Source: Haemaphysalis longicornis
Lineage: Eukaryota; Arthropoda; Arachnida; Ixodida; Ixodidae
NCBI GenBank assembly: GCA_013339765.2
Contig: JABSTR010000946.1
Coordinates: 1-64,000, forward strand
Direction of reading: 5' to 3'
DNA: 64,000 nucleotides
Shown piece after piece: positions 12,293 through 23,755 of this stretch (position 1 is the stretch's first letter; every line of letters starts with the position of its first letter). The position numbers were made by a program, and so were the translations under genes. A model generated the notes under the pieces. It saw nothing but the letters and a program-made list of their open reading frames with translations. It made no database searches and was not told where the DNA came from.

Positions 12293-13665
12293 CAACTCCT
12301 GTTACAAAACATGAACGATGTGTGGACAGGCAGGCAGCCTCTCCATATCACGTGGAAAGAAGGCAAGATGGTATTCATCCCTAAGCCAGGAAAGAAAATA
12401 GCCGTCAGCAACTTGCGACCAATAACGCTCACATCAAACGTAGGCAAACTTATGGAACGAATGGTACTCCAGCGACTCCAAAACCACCTTGAAGAGATGA
12501 ACATAATTCCCTTTAACATGATAGGTTTCAGGCAACATTTATCGACGCAGGATGCACTCCTTGCCCTCCACGAGGAAGTAACGGCAGAACCGAGTTCGGC
12601 ACAACTCAAAGCCATCCTGGCGGTGGATCTCAAGAAGGCGTTCGACTACGTTGACCACGACGCCATACTCGAAGAACTAGCGGCGACAAAATGCGGACCG
12701 AATATGTATAACTACGTAAAGGCATTCCTTCAAGAAAGAATTCTTACTATAGCAATAGGGGATCACGAAACAGGACCAATACCTCATCCACAGAGGGGAA
12801 TTCCTCAAGGAGCGGTGCTATCCCCAACTCTCTTCACATTAGCGACACTCAAGATCCATAGGGCACTATCGCAAGTGGAAGACATTAAACACCTCATATA
12901 TGCAGATGACGTTACTATATGGAGCACAACTGGATCACCTGGACACATCCAGACGCAACTACAGGAAGCACTCAATCGAGCACAACAAGCAGCAACAACA
13001 ATAGGACTATCATGCTCCGCAGAAAAAACAGAACTGCTAACAGTAGCCAACAGACGGTGGAAACATCCTCCCATTAACTTAACCCTGCACGGCAACAATA
13101 TTCCAACTCCATCCACTATCAAAGTACTGGGACACTACTTCCAAAAAGATGGAGGGGGACAAGCCACAACCAACCAGATACTAAAGCAAGGGGAGCAGGT
13201 TCTTCAACTTATGAAGCGGATCTCCAACAAGAAAAGGGGACTTAAGGAGGATGACCTGCTGAGACTGCACGAGGCCCTCGTCATATCGCGAATAAGATAC
13301 GCAGCCCCATACACCAATTTTACCAGGACACAGCTTAAAAAAATAGACACCCTAATCCGCAAAGCCGTCAAGATATCGTTAGGTCTCCCTATCAGTGCGA
13401 GCAACACAGTCCTTGACAAAATGGGGACAACAGTGACCGTGGATGAAATAGTCGCTGTTCATAAACACAACCAATTAACAAGATTGAACCAAACCACAGC
13501 CGCTCGACAACTCCTAAAGTCTCTAGGATACAGGGTCAGCCAAGCGGCCCCTCCTATTGCCAAAATACACCCACGAGACTGAAAAAAAATCAAGGTGGCC
13601 CCCATACCGAATAATATGGATCCAATCCGGCACACAGAAAGAAGATCCATTAAAACCGAAGAGGG
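12285..13665 (+). pseudogene. LINE ORF2, part 2: reverse transcriptase
   Basis: Resuming after the frameshift, the frame shows SNLRPITLTSNVGKLMERM, IGFRQHLSTQDALL, AVDLKKAFDYVDHDAIL, RGIPQGAVLSPTLF, IYADDVTIWS (YADD catalytic box) and the thumb motif VLGHYFQKDGG. All catalytic Asp residues are present. At about 13580 a TGA follows IAKIHPRD, but the same frame continues sensibly as KIKVAPIPNNMDPIRH to about 13650, where the coding frame moves again. An A-run (aaaaaaaa) sits beside the stop. Confidence 0.85.
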
Positions 13666-14100
13666 AGCTGGACCAAATGCACGCCTACACAGACGCGGCA
13701 GGAGCCAACAACACATGGACAGTAACATATTGGAACATACTCAACCGAACTTACACTCAGAGCAACATGCACTTCCAGAAGGCAGAAGAAGCAGAGATCT
13801 ACGCAATTGGAAAAGCGATATCTCACCTCAGTCAACCAACCCGTCCCCTAAATATATACACAGATAGCAAGAAAGCCTGCCGAATTATAGCATCAGGACA
13901 CACCCCCCAAATTGCGGCACATCTATTTCGATATATTCAGGGCACTGTAAAGATTATTGGATTCCGGGTCACGCTGGCGTACTGGGTAATGAGAAAGCAA
14001 ATGAACTCGCCCGAGAAGCGCACTACCGGGCTCCCAGGAACGGCGGCGAAACTCCCGGTGAAACCGAATCAAGCCCACGACAGCTTCACCTGAAAGATTA
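13660..14100 (+). pseudogene. LINE ORF2, part 3: RNase H domain
   Basis: Type I RNase H motifs are present: MHAYTDAAGANNTW (first Asp), AEIYAIGKAIS (Glu) and NIYTDSKKACRI (second Asp). After a frameshift near 13955 comes WIPGHAGVLGNEKANELA, the His/Asn/Asp region. In LINEs this domain is thought to remove the RNA template during second-strand synthesis. Its presence separates the element from CR1, L2 and RTE types. Confidence 0.8.
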
Positions 14101-14612
<512 letters not shown>

Positions 14613-14884
14613 ATTTGCTTTATTTCACTCTTCGGACTTGCCAACGGCGACGCCCCTCAGCGCCAATGAACGGGCGCCAAAAGGCTGCGCCCTAAAATAG
14701 CAAGAAAATGCCGACCGCACGTGAACGCGTGAACTTTTTGCTTCCTCCATGAACGCGTGCCTCGCGGTGGCCACCCCGGTAGCGTGCTTCCAAACGCTTC
14801 GCTGCACAGAGAACCCACGTGACATGTGTGATGTCACTGCGCGCGCTATTCTTTTGAGCGCCTGCTAAAACAAGCACACAATTC

Positions 14885-14965
14885 TGGCTCCGTGGCCTCG
14901 ATGTAGACTACCGTGTAATGGCGCTGTCGGCTTGGGTTCGAGCCCCAGCAGGTGCACCTCTTAGT
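14885..14965 (+). repeat. tRNA-like (SINE head) sequence
   Basis: Contains an A-box-like gtggcctcgatgtag and a B-box-like gggttcgagccc at tRNA-like spacing, followed by T-rich sequence. The ends do not form an acceptor stem. It is a candidate SINE head of a different family from the 21.5, 34.2 and 50.5 kb copies. Confidence 0.4.
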
Positions 14966-15368
14966 TTTTTTCCCATCGCTAATTTTTTTCTAAATTTATT
15001 TTCTTTTTTTTTTAAGTTTGGGGCGCAGCCAATGACGGCGTTTGATTACCGTTCTCCATCCCGCGAACAGACATGTCACGTGGGTGCTCTGTGCAGCGAA
15101 GCGTTTGGAAATACGCCACCCGGTAGTTAAACTAACAAAGATAATGACGAGCACCCGTGTGCGCGTGCCTCGCGGTGACCGCCCAGCGTCCCCAACACAC
15201 GTTTGTCAAGCCAGGCATAGCGAGTTAGTGGCATTGGCCGCCAAGATTGGCAAAAAAACAAACAAAAAACAACTCCAGCGTTCGCCGTAACCGGGGCAAC
15301 GGTTGCTCGGAACGAGAAAGACACGTCATAGCGTACGTCCTCCAAGGTGATGTCCAATAATTATCACT

Positions 15369-15390
15369 TCAAAAAAAAAAAAAAAAAAAA
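15369..15390. repeat. Poly(A) run
   Basis: An uninterrupted run of A just left of the TIR element starting at 15426. A second A run (15932-15943) lies just right of that element. Confidence 0.9.
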
Positions 15391-15425
15391 AACTCCCCCC
15401 ACCTCCCCGAAGGGGATCGTGCGGA

Positions 15426-15931
15426 AATGCGAATGCATTGGGTGCACCGATGAGTGCGCTGCGAGTAATTATTATTAATGGCGTCCATCGCTATCAAGGC
15501 GCCAGTCGGCAAGCAGTCACGGAGAGAGGCGCGCGCTCCACTGCATTTATATACATTTTCTGAGCGCAGCGAGCGGAGAGAGGGTACGCGGAGAGGAGAG
15601 AGAGACCCGCGCAACACGCCCGCCCCGCGCGCGAGCTCTCTCTCCCGCCGAGCTCCGCGATGCGAGCGCCCTCACACGCCCGAGCGCACTCCTCCTCTCC
15701 ACTCACTCTCCGCTACTCCGCCCGAGCTCCGCGATGCGAGCGCCCTCACACGCCCGAGCGCGCTCCTCCTCTCGCCTTGCACTCCGCTACTCCCGCCCGA
15801 GCTACCACCTGCTCCGGTTGCTAGGCGCGCCACAGCTGTCGCTAGGGGCGAGGAGGAGCGCGGAGAGATAACACCTGCGGGCGCACGCCGATGGAGCACG
15901 ACAACCCCCGACTAAGAAATGCATTCGCATT
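15426..15931. mobile_element. 506-bp TIR element with GC-rich interior
   Basis: The 14-bp ends AATGCGAATGCATT (15426-15439) and AATGCATTCGCATT (15918-15931) are exact reverse complements. The interior is strongly GC-rich with ag/ct-rich blocks and a 74-75 bp tandem repeat (15648-15797). The long frames inside lie on both strands and are Arg/Pro/Ala-rich, as expected from composition alone. Probably a MITE; no clear target duplication, because both flanks are A-rich. Confidence 0.6.
15648..15797. repeat. 74-75 bp tandem repeat, two full copies and the start of a third
   Basis: ccgagctccgcgatgcgagc begins at 15648 and 15722, and a shortened ccgagctacc begins at 15797. The units also share ccctcacacgcccgagcgc and ctcctcctctc. 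Confidence 0.8.
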
Positions 15932-15944
15932 AAAAAAAAAAAAA

Positions 15945-17760
15945 GCAGGAAGCTCACACTTACAGCAAAAATGATGGAGTAAAGATTTTTGCGGGAGCGA
16001 ATGGGAAGCAAATCGACTGCAATCGTGGACTTAAACCTTCGTGGTGGTCGGGAATGCCGCGTACAGCTTCGCTAACTTCAAGCCTTACGCGTTAGTGTGA
16101 GCTTCCTTCATTTTTTTGGCTGCCCCGTCACGCACCGAGATAGCCGATGGAGCACCGGGCTGCAATCCCAACATGCGTCGCGAACGAAGCCGAGGAAGCG
16201 GACCCTCCGCTGTCTGCTGCAGCGACGGTTTGTCGACGCACTCGTGTATAAAGGCGGAATCTGCTCTATATTTTTGCTGACAAGGACGGGTCGCTTGCGA
16301 AATCAGCAAACACGGGATCAGAATAACGGCCAGAGATAGCATTTCAGCACGCAAACTGTACATCTCCCATGTAGGAATTTTCTGCACTGCAAAAAAGGTT
16401 GCATGGCCAGCCAGATAGAAGTAAACATGGGAGATTTTCATTCGGTTTGTTCGAATGAAGTATATTACGTACAGACACTGAAGTGCCTATACCACGAAGG
16501 GCCTACATATGTTGCCGTAGCGGCGAGACAGGCCGTGACAGCAGGCACGATCACGTCGTTATGGCTCTGAGAAGACAAGAAACAGCCAGCAGGAGGCTGC
16601 TTAGTAGGGGTATATTGCCGCGCAGATCGAGTGCCTCAACAACGGACTTTTATCACTGAAAGCTCTTCTTGGACCATGGTCATCTCCATCATCCCAGCGA
16701 AAAGTGTTAGATGCACTGTTTGATTATTTACACGACATCGGCGTCGCAGAGACAATGTAGAACTATGCATCGTCATCCTGTGAGTCCACCTGGACTTTTA
16801 CGTGACCCACGGAACACTCCATGTTGCCTTCTTTTTTACCTCTTTCTTTTTCTCCCTCTGTCGCCCTGCTCCCTTTAGGAGCCTTTATTCCCTTCACCCC
16901 ATCCCCGCAGACTATAGCATGTAGGCGAATACATGCCTGCAGACCTCTCTGCTTTCTTCTAGTAAAGAGCTCTCTCTCTCTCTTACGTGTGAGGAATGTG
17001 GATTGTGTGTTGGCTTTCAATAAATATCAGTTTATAGCGGCGCTCTGTCACATGGAGCTGATTTACCGGTGGTGGTGGTAACACGCATTTATTTTATGTA
17101 CAAGGGATACAAATAATTATTGCCCTTCCACTCTGAAGAACGATGACCTGCAAAGCTGGACGCAGTCCACGGAGTGCACGAAACAAAACAAGTTTATTGT
17201 AATTTGCGATGGAGCACACTTCTGTAGCTAATTATCTGAATGAACCTCTGAAGGATCCAAGCTTTGTTTTTGCAGCTAAACATGCAACTGCCTCTGTCCT
17301 TCCCGCGTCGTAAGCATCTTACCGTTTGTGTAAGACTTGATTCAGACTGTTGCCGCAACTGTTGTAATAATTGTAAAGAATGACGCCACTTCACGTCTCA
17401 GCCAACCGAACTGCGTGACATGCTATTGTTTTAGGTCCGTAGATGACGATACGGCTTTTGCGTCGGTAGTCTGAACATAACATAACACGCAAACCCAATC
17501 CGCTGTACCCCTAAGGACTTCGGATAGGTCCCATTGGGCCGTTTAACGTCCGCTTTTCAAACTCGCACCAGCACAACGGACATGCCATCCGTCAGTACGG
17601 GCATGAAACCTATAACTGCGCGTGCACGCCCGCCTCCTCCCTACCACTATTTACTATAAACCTGCGCACGCATGGACCGGTAACCGGTCATGTGCGCGTG
17701 CTTAGAAGTAACAGACGCCATCGAAAAAATCCCCTGAAAACCCTCTGAAGAAGTGATATT
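15945..17760. other. Spacer without recognisable genes
   Basis: Mixed unique-looking sequence. A short (CT)n run lies near 16970-16982. Frames of up to 118 codons occur on both strands but overlap one another and show no domain, splice context or compositional bias that would support them. Confidence 0.5.
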
Positions 17761-17761
17761 G

Positions 17762-18080
17762 GCTCAAGCCGGCGTTACAAGCGGGCAAGTCGCTGTTCAT
17801 CCGAGAGGGATTCACCGCTACTCGATGAGCTGAGGCGGTAACAGCGGCGCTTTTTTTTGCTCCCATTCACACTTCTGGTCGGGCCAACGCTTCAATTCTT
17901 GCTCTTCTTCCTCCAAACGAACACTTAGGCGTGAAAGACACCGGCGAAAATGTCGCTCATGAGGCCTTCCAAGCTGAAAAAGAAATATGGGCTCAAGCCG
18001 GCGTTCCAACTGGGGAAATTTCTCTTCTAACTGGAGGAATTCACAGGTACTTGGCGAAGTGAATTGGAGCGGAAACGGTG
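17762..18080. repeat. Imperfect direct duplication, about 230 bp apart
   Basis: The segment from ggctcaagccggcgttacaa (17761) to the ggcggtaacagcgg region (about 17845) recurs in diverged form from ggctcaagccggcgttccaa (17991) to about 18080. A 63-codon Arg/Glu-rich frame on the - strand (17818-18009) spans the pair, but I see no family resemblance. Confidence 0.5.
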
Positions 18081-18129
18081 ACGGCGGGTTTCGGTCGTTT
18101 TAGGGGGCGCAGCCCTTTGTCAGCCGTTA

Positions 18130-18492
18130 CCTGGGGCGGTATTCCCGTGTTTTGTCCCTTTTGTGTCCCTTTCAAAGTGTCCCTTTTGAGCGAGCCCTGA
18201 TTGGCTAAAAGCGAACACCCGGATGTGACGCCATGCAAGCACGGCGGAGCTATGAGCCGTGGCTACTCGGAGCAGACGATTTGGAGCAGACGATTTTTCG
18301 TCGCAGTTCGCTCGCGGAACAATAAACGCATAAAAGATACTCTGATACGGTTTCACTTCTTTAAAATGCGTTTGCAAGAACAGTTACGCTATTTGAATAA
18401 AAGGCCCACTGCTTAACCGGAAGTACGCCACGATGAAAGGGACGCAAAAGGGACGTTTTCGAAAGGGACAGTTACGAGAATACCGCCCCTGG
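18130..18492. mobile_element. 363-bp MITE with imperfect TIRs of about 55 bp
   Basis: The left end CCTGGGGCGGTATTC and the reverse complement of the right end CCAGGGGCGGTATTC differ at one of 15 bases. Homology continues inward through repeated gtccctttt/aaagggac words. The terminal CAGGGGCGG is hAT-like in style, but I see no matching 8-bp target duplication, so the superfamily is open. Confidence 0.65.
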
Positions 18493-18719
18493 GCTTCGCG
18501 CGAGCGGCATCAGCTTATTTTCGCGTAACCGAGTGAGCGAACGCAGCACTGACGAAAGAAAGAAAACGGAGAGGAGCGTCTATCGAAAGGTGAAGTGGAG
18601 TACGACATGTGCGGCTACGGCGTCATCACTCTCACTGCCTTTCCCTCACATATGTCCCATGCGTCGCCACCAAGGAGCACCCTCCTCCTGACACTCCCCA
18701 AACGCTGTTCCATTCTCCG

Positions 18720-18852
18720 CTAATCCAAACCACGAGACGTTTGCGCGGTAGGTTCAAACACGATATGCAACAACATGCACGCTGCTCCGTTGTGCGGGGC
18801 TAATCCGAACCACGTGACGTTTGCGCGGGAGGTTCAAACACGATTGGCAACA
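18720..18852. repeat. 80-bp period tandem duplication
   Basis: ctaatccaaaccacgagacg at 18720 is repeated as ctaatccgaaccacgtgacg at 18800. Both continue for about 52 bp through gtttgcgcgg and aggttcaaacacgat. Confidence 0.75.
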
Positions 18853-19469
18853 TACTGGCCGGCGGCGGCGGCGCACTGCGAGGTAGCAGCTGAGTTGCGC
18901 ACGCCGCCGCACGTTCGCTGATCACGCGAACACTTCCTGAGAAGCAGCAGAAATGCGCCGTGACCGAGAAGACTGCAGCTCGCGCTGCGCACAAATTTTA
19001 TATTAGGGAGTGTAGTAATCGTAAGTGCATTTTTTTGCGTCCACCCGGGCTTCTGTTTATTTCTCGCGAACATCTCATAACCGCACTACCGCCTTTAGCT
19101 GCCGACTGCGCCACTTGCCAAAGAGGCATCGCGGGAGGCGAGGGGGAAAATAGTTGCGAGAGAGGGGCCAGCTGTGGTGACGAGTAGCCCCGGAGCGGCG
19201 CCGAGTAAATCGATGACACCGGAATGAAAACCGGGGGGTTAGACAAATACTGCTTTGCAGTAAAACACCATGTTACGCTTTAGCGAATTTGTGTGTCTGG
19301 TGGAGAAGTATTAGGTAATGGGAGTTGGGGAAAGAGTATGATACATAAAATGGGGTATGAAATTAAAGGAAATGGTGAAGGCCACATGTCTCGAGGAAGT
19401 TTCAGTTAGAGCGGTGAGTAGGCGCCGTTCTTAGCTCTGGTTGAGAAGACGGATAAAGCCAGTCATTAA

Positions 19470-19989
19470 AGGCCAACTGCACTCAAAATTTCGACTTCTT
19501 GAAAACCCTATTTCCGTATAGTCTGCTTAAAAAGAAAGCAACATGCAAAATACAACAGCTGAAATACGCACATAGACGCCGCAAGCGGCCAGCGAAAATC
19601 GGCGATTTTGAAACCGAAACCGAGGAGAGCGCGGCCATTGCAGTGACGTTGCAGCCGTCCAGCGAGCGGCCGGACGGTCAGCAGTTCAGGAGAATGTCTG
19701 CGTGCAAGCTCTACGCGCGCACGGGGCAGCAGAGCTCGACCGGTTCTCCCGCTGCGTGGCTGGTCAGAGGAAAAAGCCACCGTCGGCTGCAACGTCACAG
19801 GCGCGTCATGGCTGTTTACGCGATCCGCCGGCAGGTGCAGAGTGGCCTGCGGCGGAGCTTTTTTAAACACTTCTGACTGATTAACGAGGCGTTTCACGGG
19901 GCTACCACTTGTGTCCCAGCTTATTTGGGGGTACTTACTACGCATTAAAAATAAATTTGGCCGAGGTGAAATTTGAGTGCAGTTGGCCT
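19470..19989. mobile_element. 520-bp MITE with TTAA target duplications (Kolobok-like)
   Basis: TTAA at 19466-19469 and 19990-19993 brackets perfect 18-bp TIRs AGGCCAACTGCACTCAAA, extending to about 23 bp across a one-base indel. TTAA duplications occur in piggyBac and Kolobok. The ends here begin AGG, which fits the purine-purine-G start described for Kolobok rather than the CCY start of piggyBac. No transposase is encoded; a 167-codon - strand frame inside is Arg/Leu-rich without a domain. Confidence 0.7.
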
Positions 19990-20818
19990 TTAAGGCTGGG
20001 CGGGCTTGCAAATCCTACGTTTTTGAAGGTTTGTTGTCGACAGTCGGCAAAGCGACGGCGGTCCCACGGGATATGGGCAATGTCGTTATTGGCTGAGCAC
20101 CGTGAACACTAGGGATCATCTAGACTGCCGTATCTTGTAGCGCGAAAGTGCGGTGTTCTTGCCGACCCAGTTCTAATCCTGTGAACGATAGTGGTCCATT
20201 TCCTGAGCCAATGCTGAGGAATGTCTGGACGCTTCACACGTATACAGCCGCTCGTAGTTGCGACTTCCTTTAGACCTTGTGGCGGGTGTAGAATTCCGAG
20301 CTCGAAGTGAAGGTTCCTTCATTGTGTTTTCACAGTTCTCATCCGTCTGCTCGCCCTGAGATGCAGGTGATGGCACTATACACACACGGGTACTAAACGA
20401 CAATGTCTCCGTCGGTGAACCCTCTGTCGCTCTCACCAGGACAAAGGACGCCCTTTTATTGGCACCTTCCGTGACGTTTAGGTCGACGCCGTGTCGACGA
20501 TGTTTCATTGGGTTTATTTTCGCTTTTGTGCTATCTTTTGTGTGCCAATACGATCTGAGTGTCCTTCAGGCATGATTACATACATCAGTTTATTCCTAAC
20601 AGAAAGTTCAATCAACCTTATTCAGTTGAGAGCATTTTCATCCAAATTTTGCACTTCATTGATTGCATACCTTTCACCATGTAAAGGGGGCGTAGACCGG
20701 AAAGGGGGGGGAGGGGGTGCTCCGGTGACAGAGCATCCCCCGAAATTTTCTGAGAGCGGCATTCCTACCTCCTCCCTCCTTCGCCCTTATTTAGCTTATG
20801 CTAGTTATACGCCGAATA

Positions 20819-20880
20819 GATATACTATAATGTACATTACTATACTATACTATACTATAATATACTATACTATATAATAC
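20819..20880. repeat. TA-rich microsatellite, (TATAC)n-like
   Basis: Repeated tatactata and tactatac words directly left of the RTE element. Confidence 0.85.
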
Positions 20881-20924
20881 ACTACAATGTCTAGTGAGGG
20901 AAGCTAAGCTGTATACTGCTAGAG

Positions 20925-21542
20925 GAGCTCTCTGACATTAAGTGGGATATTATAGGATTAAGCGAAGTTAGGAGGACAGGAGAAGGCTTCATGGAGCTCA
21001 CTAGCGGGCATATTCTATGCTACAGTGGACCCCAAGCGAACAAAGAGCACGGGGTGGGATTTTTAATCCACAGAGTAATAAAACGTGGAGCAGTTTTTCA
21101 GCATTAGCGAGAGAGTCGCGGCTGTTGTGATCAATCTAAGCAAGCGATACACGTTAAAGATATAGTAGAGGTTTATGAGTGACGATGAAGCTGAAGGTAG
21201 CTCTTGCGATGACGTCGAATCAGCAATGGAGAACGCCACAACGCAGTTCACGATTGGGGTGGGAGACTAACGAAAAGGTCGGGAAAAAGCAAATGGGAGT
21301 AAGGTCAGCGGGAAACTTCGGAATAGACAATCGCAACAGCCGAGGAGATACACTGGTGGGATTTGCAGATAGAAATAACCTAAGCCTGCTGAACACATTC
21401 ATCTACAAACGAAAGAACAGGAAATGGACATCCATGGAAAAGTCCCGATGGTACAACCAAAAACGAAATTGACTTCACTTTAAGTCGCAACCAGGACATC
21501 GTGCAAGACGAAGAGGTGCTAAGTAAGATTCGGAGCAGCGAG
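20925..21542 (+). pseudogene. RTE endonuclease fragment
   Basis: The frames give WDIIGLSEVRR (the catalytic Glu region), EHGVGFLIHR and RRGDTLVGFADRNNLSLLNT with only the end-phase residues shifted (the sequence reads NSRGDTLVGFADRNNLSLLN), then NEIDFTLSRNQDIVQD and SSEHR, where the catalytic SDH is degraded to SEH. This is the AP endonuclease of RTE LINEs, often mis-annotated as craniofacial development protein 2-like. Several frameshifts lie between 21060 and 21180 and near 21450. Confidence 0.7.
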
Positions 21543-21550
21543 CATAGGAT

Positions 21551-21804
21551 TGATTGATTGATTGATTGACTTAAGGGTTTAACGCGCTGACGCAACGCAG
21601 GCGATGAGGCGCACCGTAGTGGAGGGCTCCGGAATAATTTCGACCGTCTGGGAATCTTTAACGTGCGCCGAAATCTCGTACACACGGGTGTTTTTGTTTT
21701 TCGCCTCCACTAGAAAAGCGGCCACCGCGGCCGGGAATCGAACCCGCGTCTTCGTGCTCAGCAGCGCAACGTTGTAGCCACTGATCCACCGCGGTGGGTG
21801 CGAC
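21551..21804 (-). mobile_element. tRNA-derived SINE inserted in the RTE endonuclease, with TSD
   Basis: On the - strand the head carries A-box (gatcagtggc) and B-box (gggttcgattcc) motifs, then a body including tgtacgagatttcggcgcac, and ends in a (caat)n tail. The 8-bp flanks CATAGGAT (21543-21550) and CAGAGGAT (21805-21812) form a target duplication with one mismatch. Removing the SINE and one flank restores the endonuclease reading SEHRIVRCKLRLNLKSERR. The family resembles the tick SINE known as Ruka, from memory only. Confidence 0.85.
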
Positions 21805-21814
21805 CAGAGGATAG

Positions 21815-23165
21815 TTAGATGTAAGCTACGGCTGAATCTCAAAAGTGAAAGAAGGAAACTCGTGAAAACTAAGAAAACCCGCATGGAGTCAGTCAAAGCC
21901 AGATGACAAAAGTTTAAAAACACTCTTCAAAACAAATTTTTGCGTCTGAACAACCAGAACGAGGTCAGTGTAGACAGGCTAAGTGACAACCTAACATTGG
22001 CACTCAGTGAATCAGCATCAGCTGTGGGAGAGGCATCATGTAGGGAACAAACTGGAAAACTCAAAAAACGAAGAAACTAATTGCCAACCGTAAGAACATG
22101 AAAGTGTCAAGTACGGTGGATAGGATTGAATTGGCGGAGCCGTCGAAACTAATTAACAAAAGTAAAACAAACGACATTCGTGCATATAACATGGCAGTGC
22201 TTGAGGAAATGCTGCAAACAGGGGGAAGCTTGAAAGCAACTAAGAGAAAGCTAGCCAATGGCATAGACAGGATGTACGCACTCACAGACGAGGAGGGTAA
22301 CATTACGCACAACTTGGACGAGGTAATAAACGGATCGGAACGATTCTACACTAGGTTGTATGCCAGCTACGTTCGACCAGCGGAAACTACTGAGAGTAAA
22401 TACTCAAATTGCGATGTCCCACTAGTAACTAAAGACTACGTTGGAAAGGCTATAGCTCTCAAAAGCATGAAAACAGGAAGAGGTGCGGAGAAGACGGCAT
22501 AACCGCAGATATTTTGAAGGAGGGAAGAGATATTGTACTGGAAAAGCTTGCTGCGCTATTTTCGGATCGCTTGAAGAGTTAAAAAGTGCCCACAGCCTGG
22601 GAAAACGCCAACCTTATTCTGATTCACAAGAAGGGAGATCCCAAGGACTCAAGAATTACGGACCCGTCAGCCTACTCTCCGTTCTTTACAAGCTCTTTAA
22701 CAAAGTAATAGTTAGCCGCACAGGTGACAGCCTGGATTTGCAACAACCTAGAGAGCAGGCTGGGTTTAGGAAAGGGTACTCAACCACGGATAACTTCCAT
22801 GCCGTCAACCAAGTGATAGAAAAATCCGCAGAATACACTAAACCCCTTTGCGTGGCATTTGTAGATTACGAGAAAGCGTTTGATTCTTCACTCATCGCAG
22901 CTGTTTTATAAGTACTAAAAGACCAGGTAATAGAGGTGATCTAGATAAGACTTCTAGAAGACATGTGTAAGGGATGAACGGGCAGGATAACCCGCCACAA
23001 GCAAAGCAATAAATTTCCAACCCGAAAAAGAGTACGACAGGGAGATACCATCTCTACAAAGCTATTCACAGCATGTCTGAAGGACGTTTTTCGAAAGCTT
23101 GACTGGGAAAACAGGATTAAGGATGAAAAGGGAATACTTGAGTTATTTGAGGTTTGCGGACTACC
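21815..23165 (+). pseudogene. RTE linker and reverse transcriptase fragment
   Basis: After the SINE the frame reads KLRLNLKSERRKLVKTKK. A 134-codon stretch (22098-22502) resembles the RTE linker (ERFYTRLYASYV, DVPLVTKDYVGKAIALKSMK). RT motifs follow in shifting frames: EDGITADILKEG, NLILIHKKGD, QAGFRKGYSTTDNFHAVNQ, AFVDYEKAFDS (catalytic Asp) and VRQGDTISTKLFTACL. The YADD box expected near 23180 is missing. Confidence 0.75.
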
Positions 23166-23221
23166 CAGTCTTGCAGAGTGAGACTCAAAACACATGCAAA
23201 CAATGTGAACTACAAAACGAA

Positions 23222-23755
23222 AAGAAGCTACAACCAGAAAGCACGGCCGTGGAGATAAATATATATATATATATATGAATAAATCTGAAGCAATGAGGAA
23301 TAAGCGTGCCACAAATGCCTTGTTGAGCTTAGGAAACGAAGCGCCATAAGAAGTAAAAGAATATAACTACGAAGAGACAATTTAGAAAAAATTAAACCGT
23401 TCCAGTGCCGCATCAATGTATTTAAGCATTCCTTCTTTCCCAATACAATTAACGATTGGAACGTGCTCCCGAATGAAATTGTGCGCTCGCCAAATGTTTT
23501 GACTGCTCTTGAAAGTGTTTCCTGAATGCTAACATTTGATTTACTGCTTTTGACCGTATATTGTTGCTTTGTTCTGAATTATGTTCTGTTGCTATGTTCT
23601 GCTGCGTTCTGATTACAGAGACAAACCTGTATTCCCATTATATAGCTTGCATTTCTATGATTACTTGTTGTTTTTGTGATTAATAATTAACCCCCCTACA
23701 AAAATGCCCAACGGGCGCTGTAGGTATTTGGAATAAATAAATAAAAATAACTAAA
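23222..23755 (+). mobile_element. 5'-truncated second LINE (3' end only) inside the RTE element
   Basis: A frame at about 23380-23525 gives INVFKHSFFPNTINDWNVLP and ends in a stop after ALESVS. That is the typical end of the RT polyprotein in CR1/L2/Jockey-type LINEs. It is followed by about 200 bp of 3' UTR and an A-rich aataaataaataaaaataa tail at 23735-23753. Immediately afterwards RTE coding sequence resumes (YLGQIVSADPNHDREIRRG). A (TA)n run at 23258-23275 lies near its left edge. Confidence 0.65.

Noticed and set aside
15478..15915. 145-codon Arg/Pro-rich frame
   Set aside because: Falls inside the GC-rich TIR element and spans its tandem repeat; composition alone explains it.
19508..20011. 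167-codon frame on the - strand
   Set aside because: Contained almost entirely in a 520-bp MITE and runs past its end; composition-driven.
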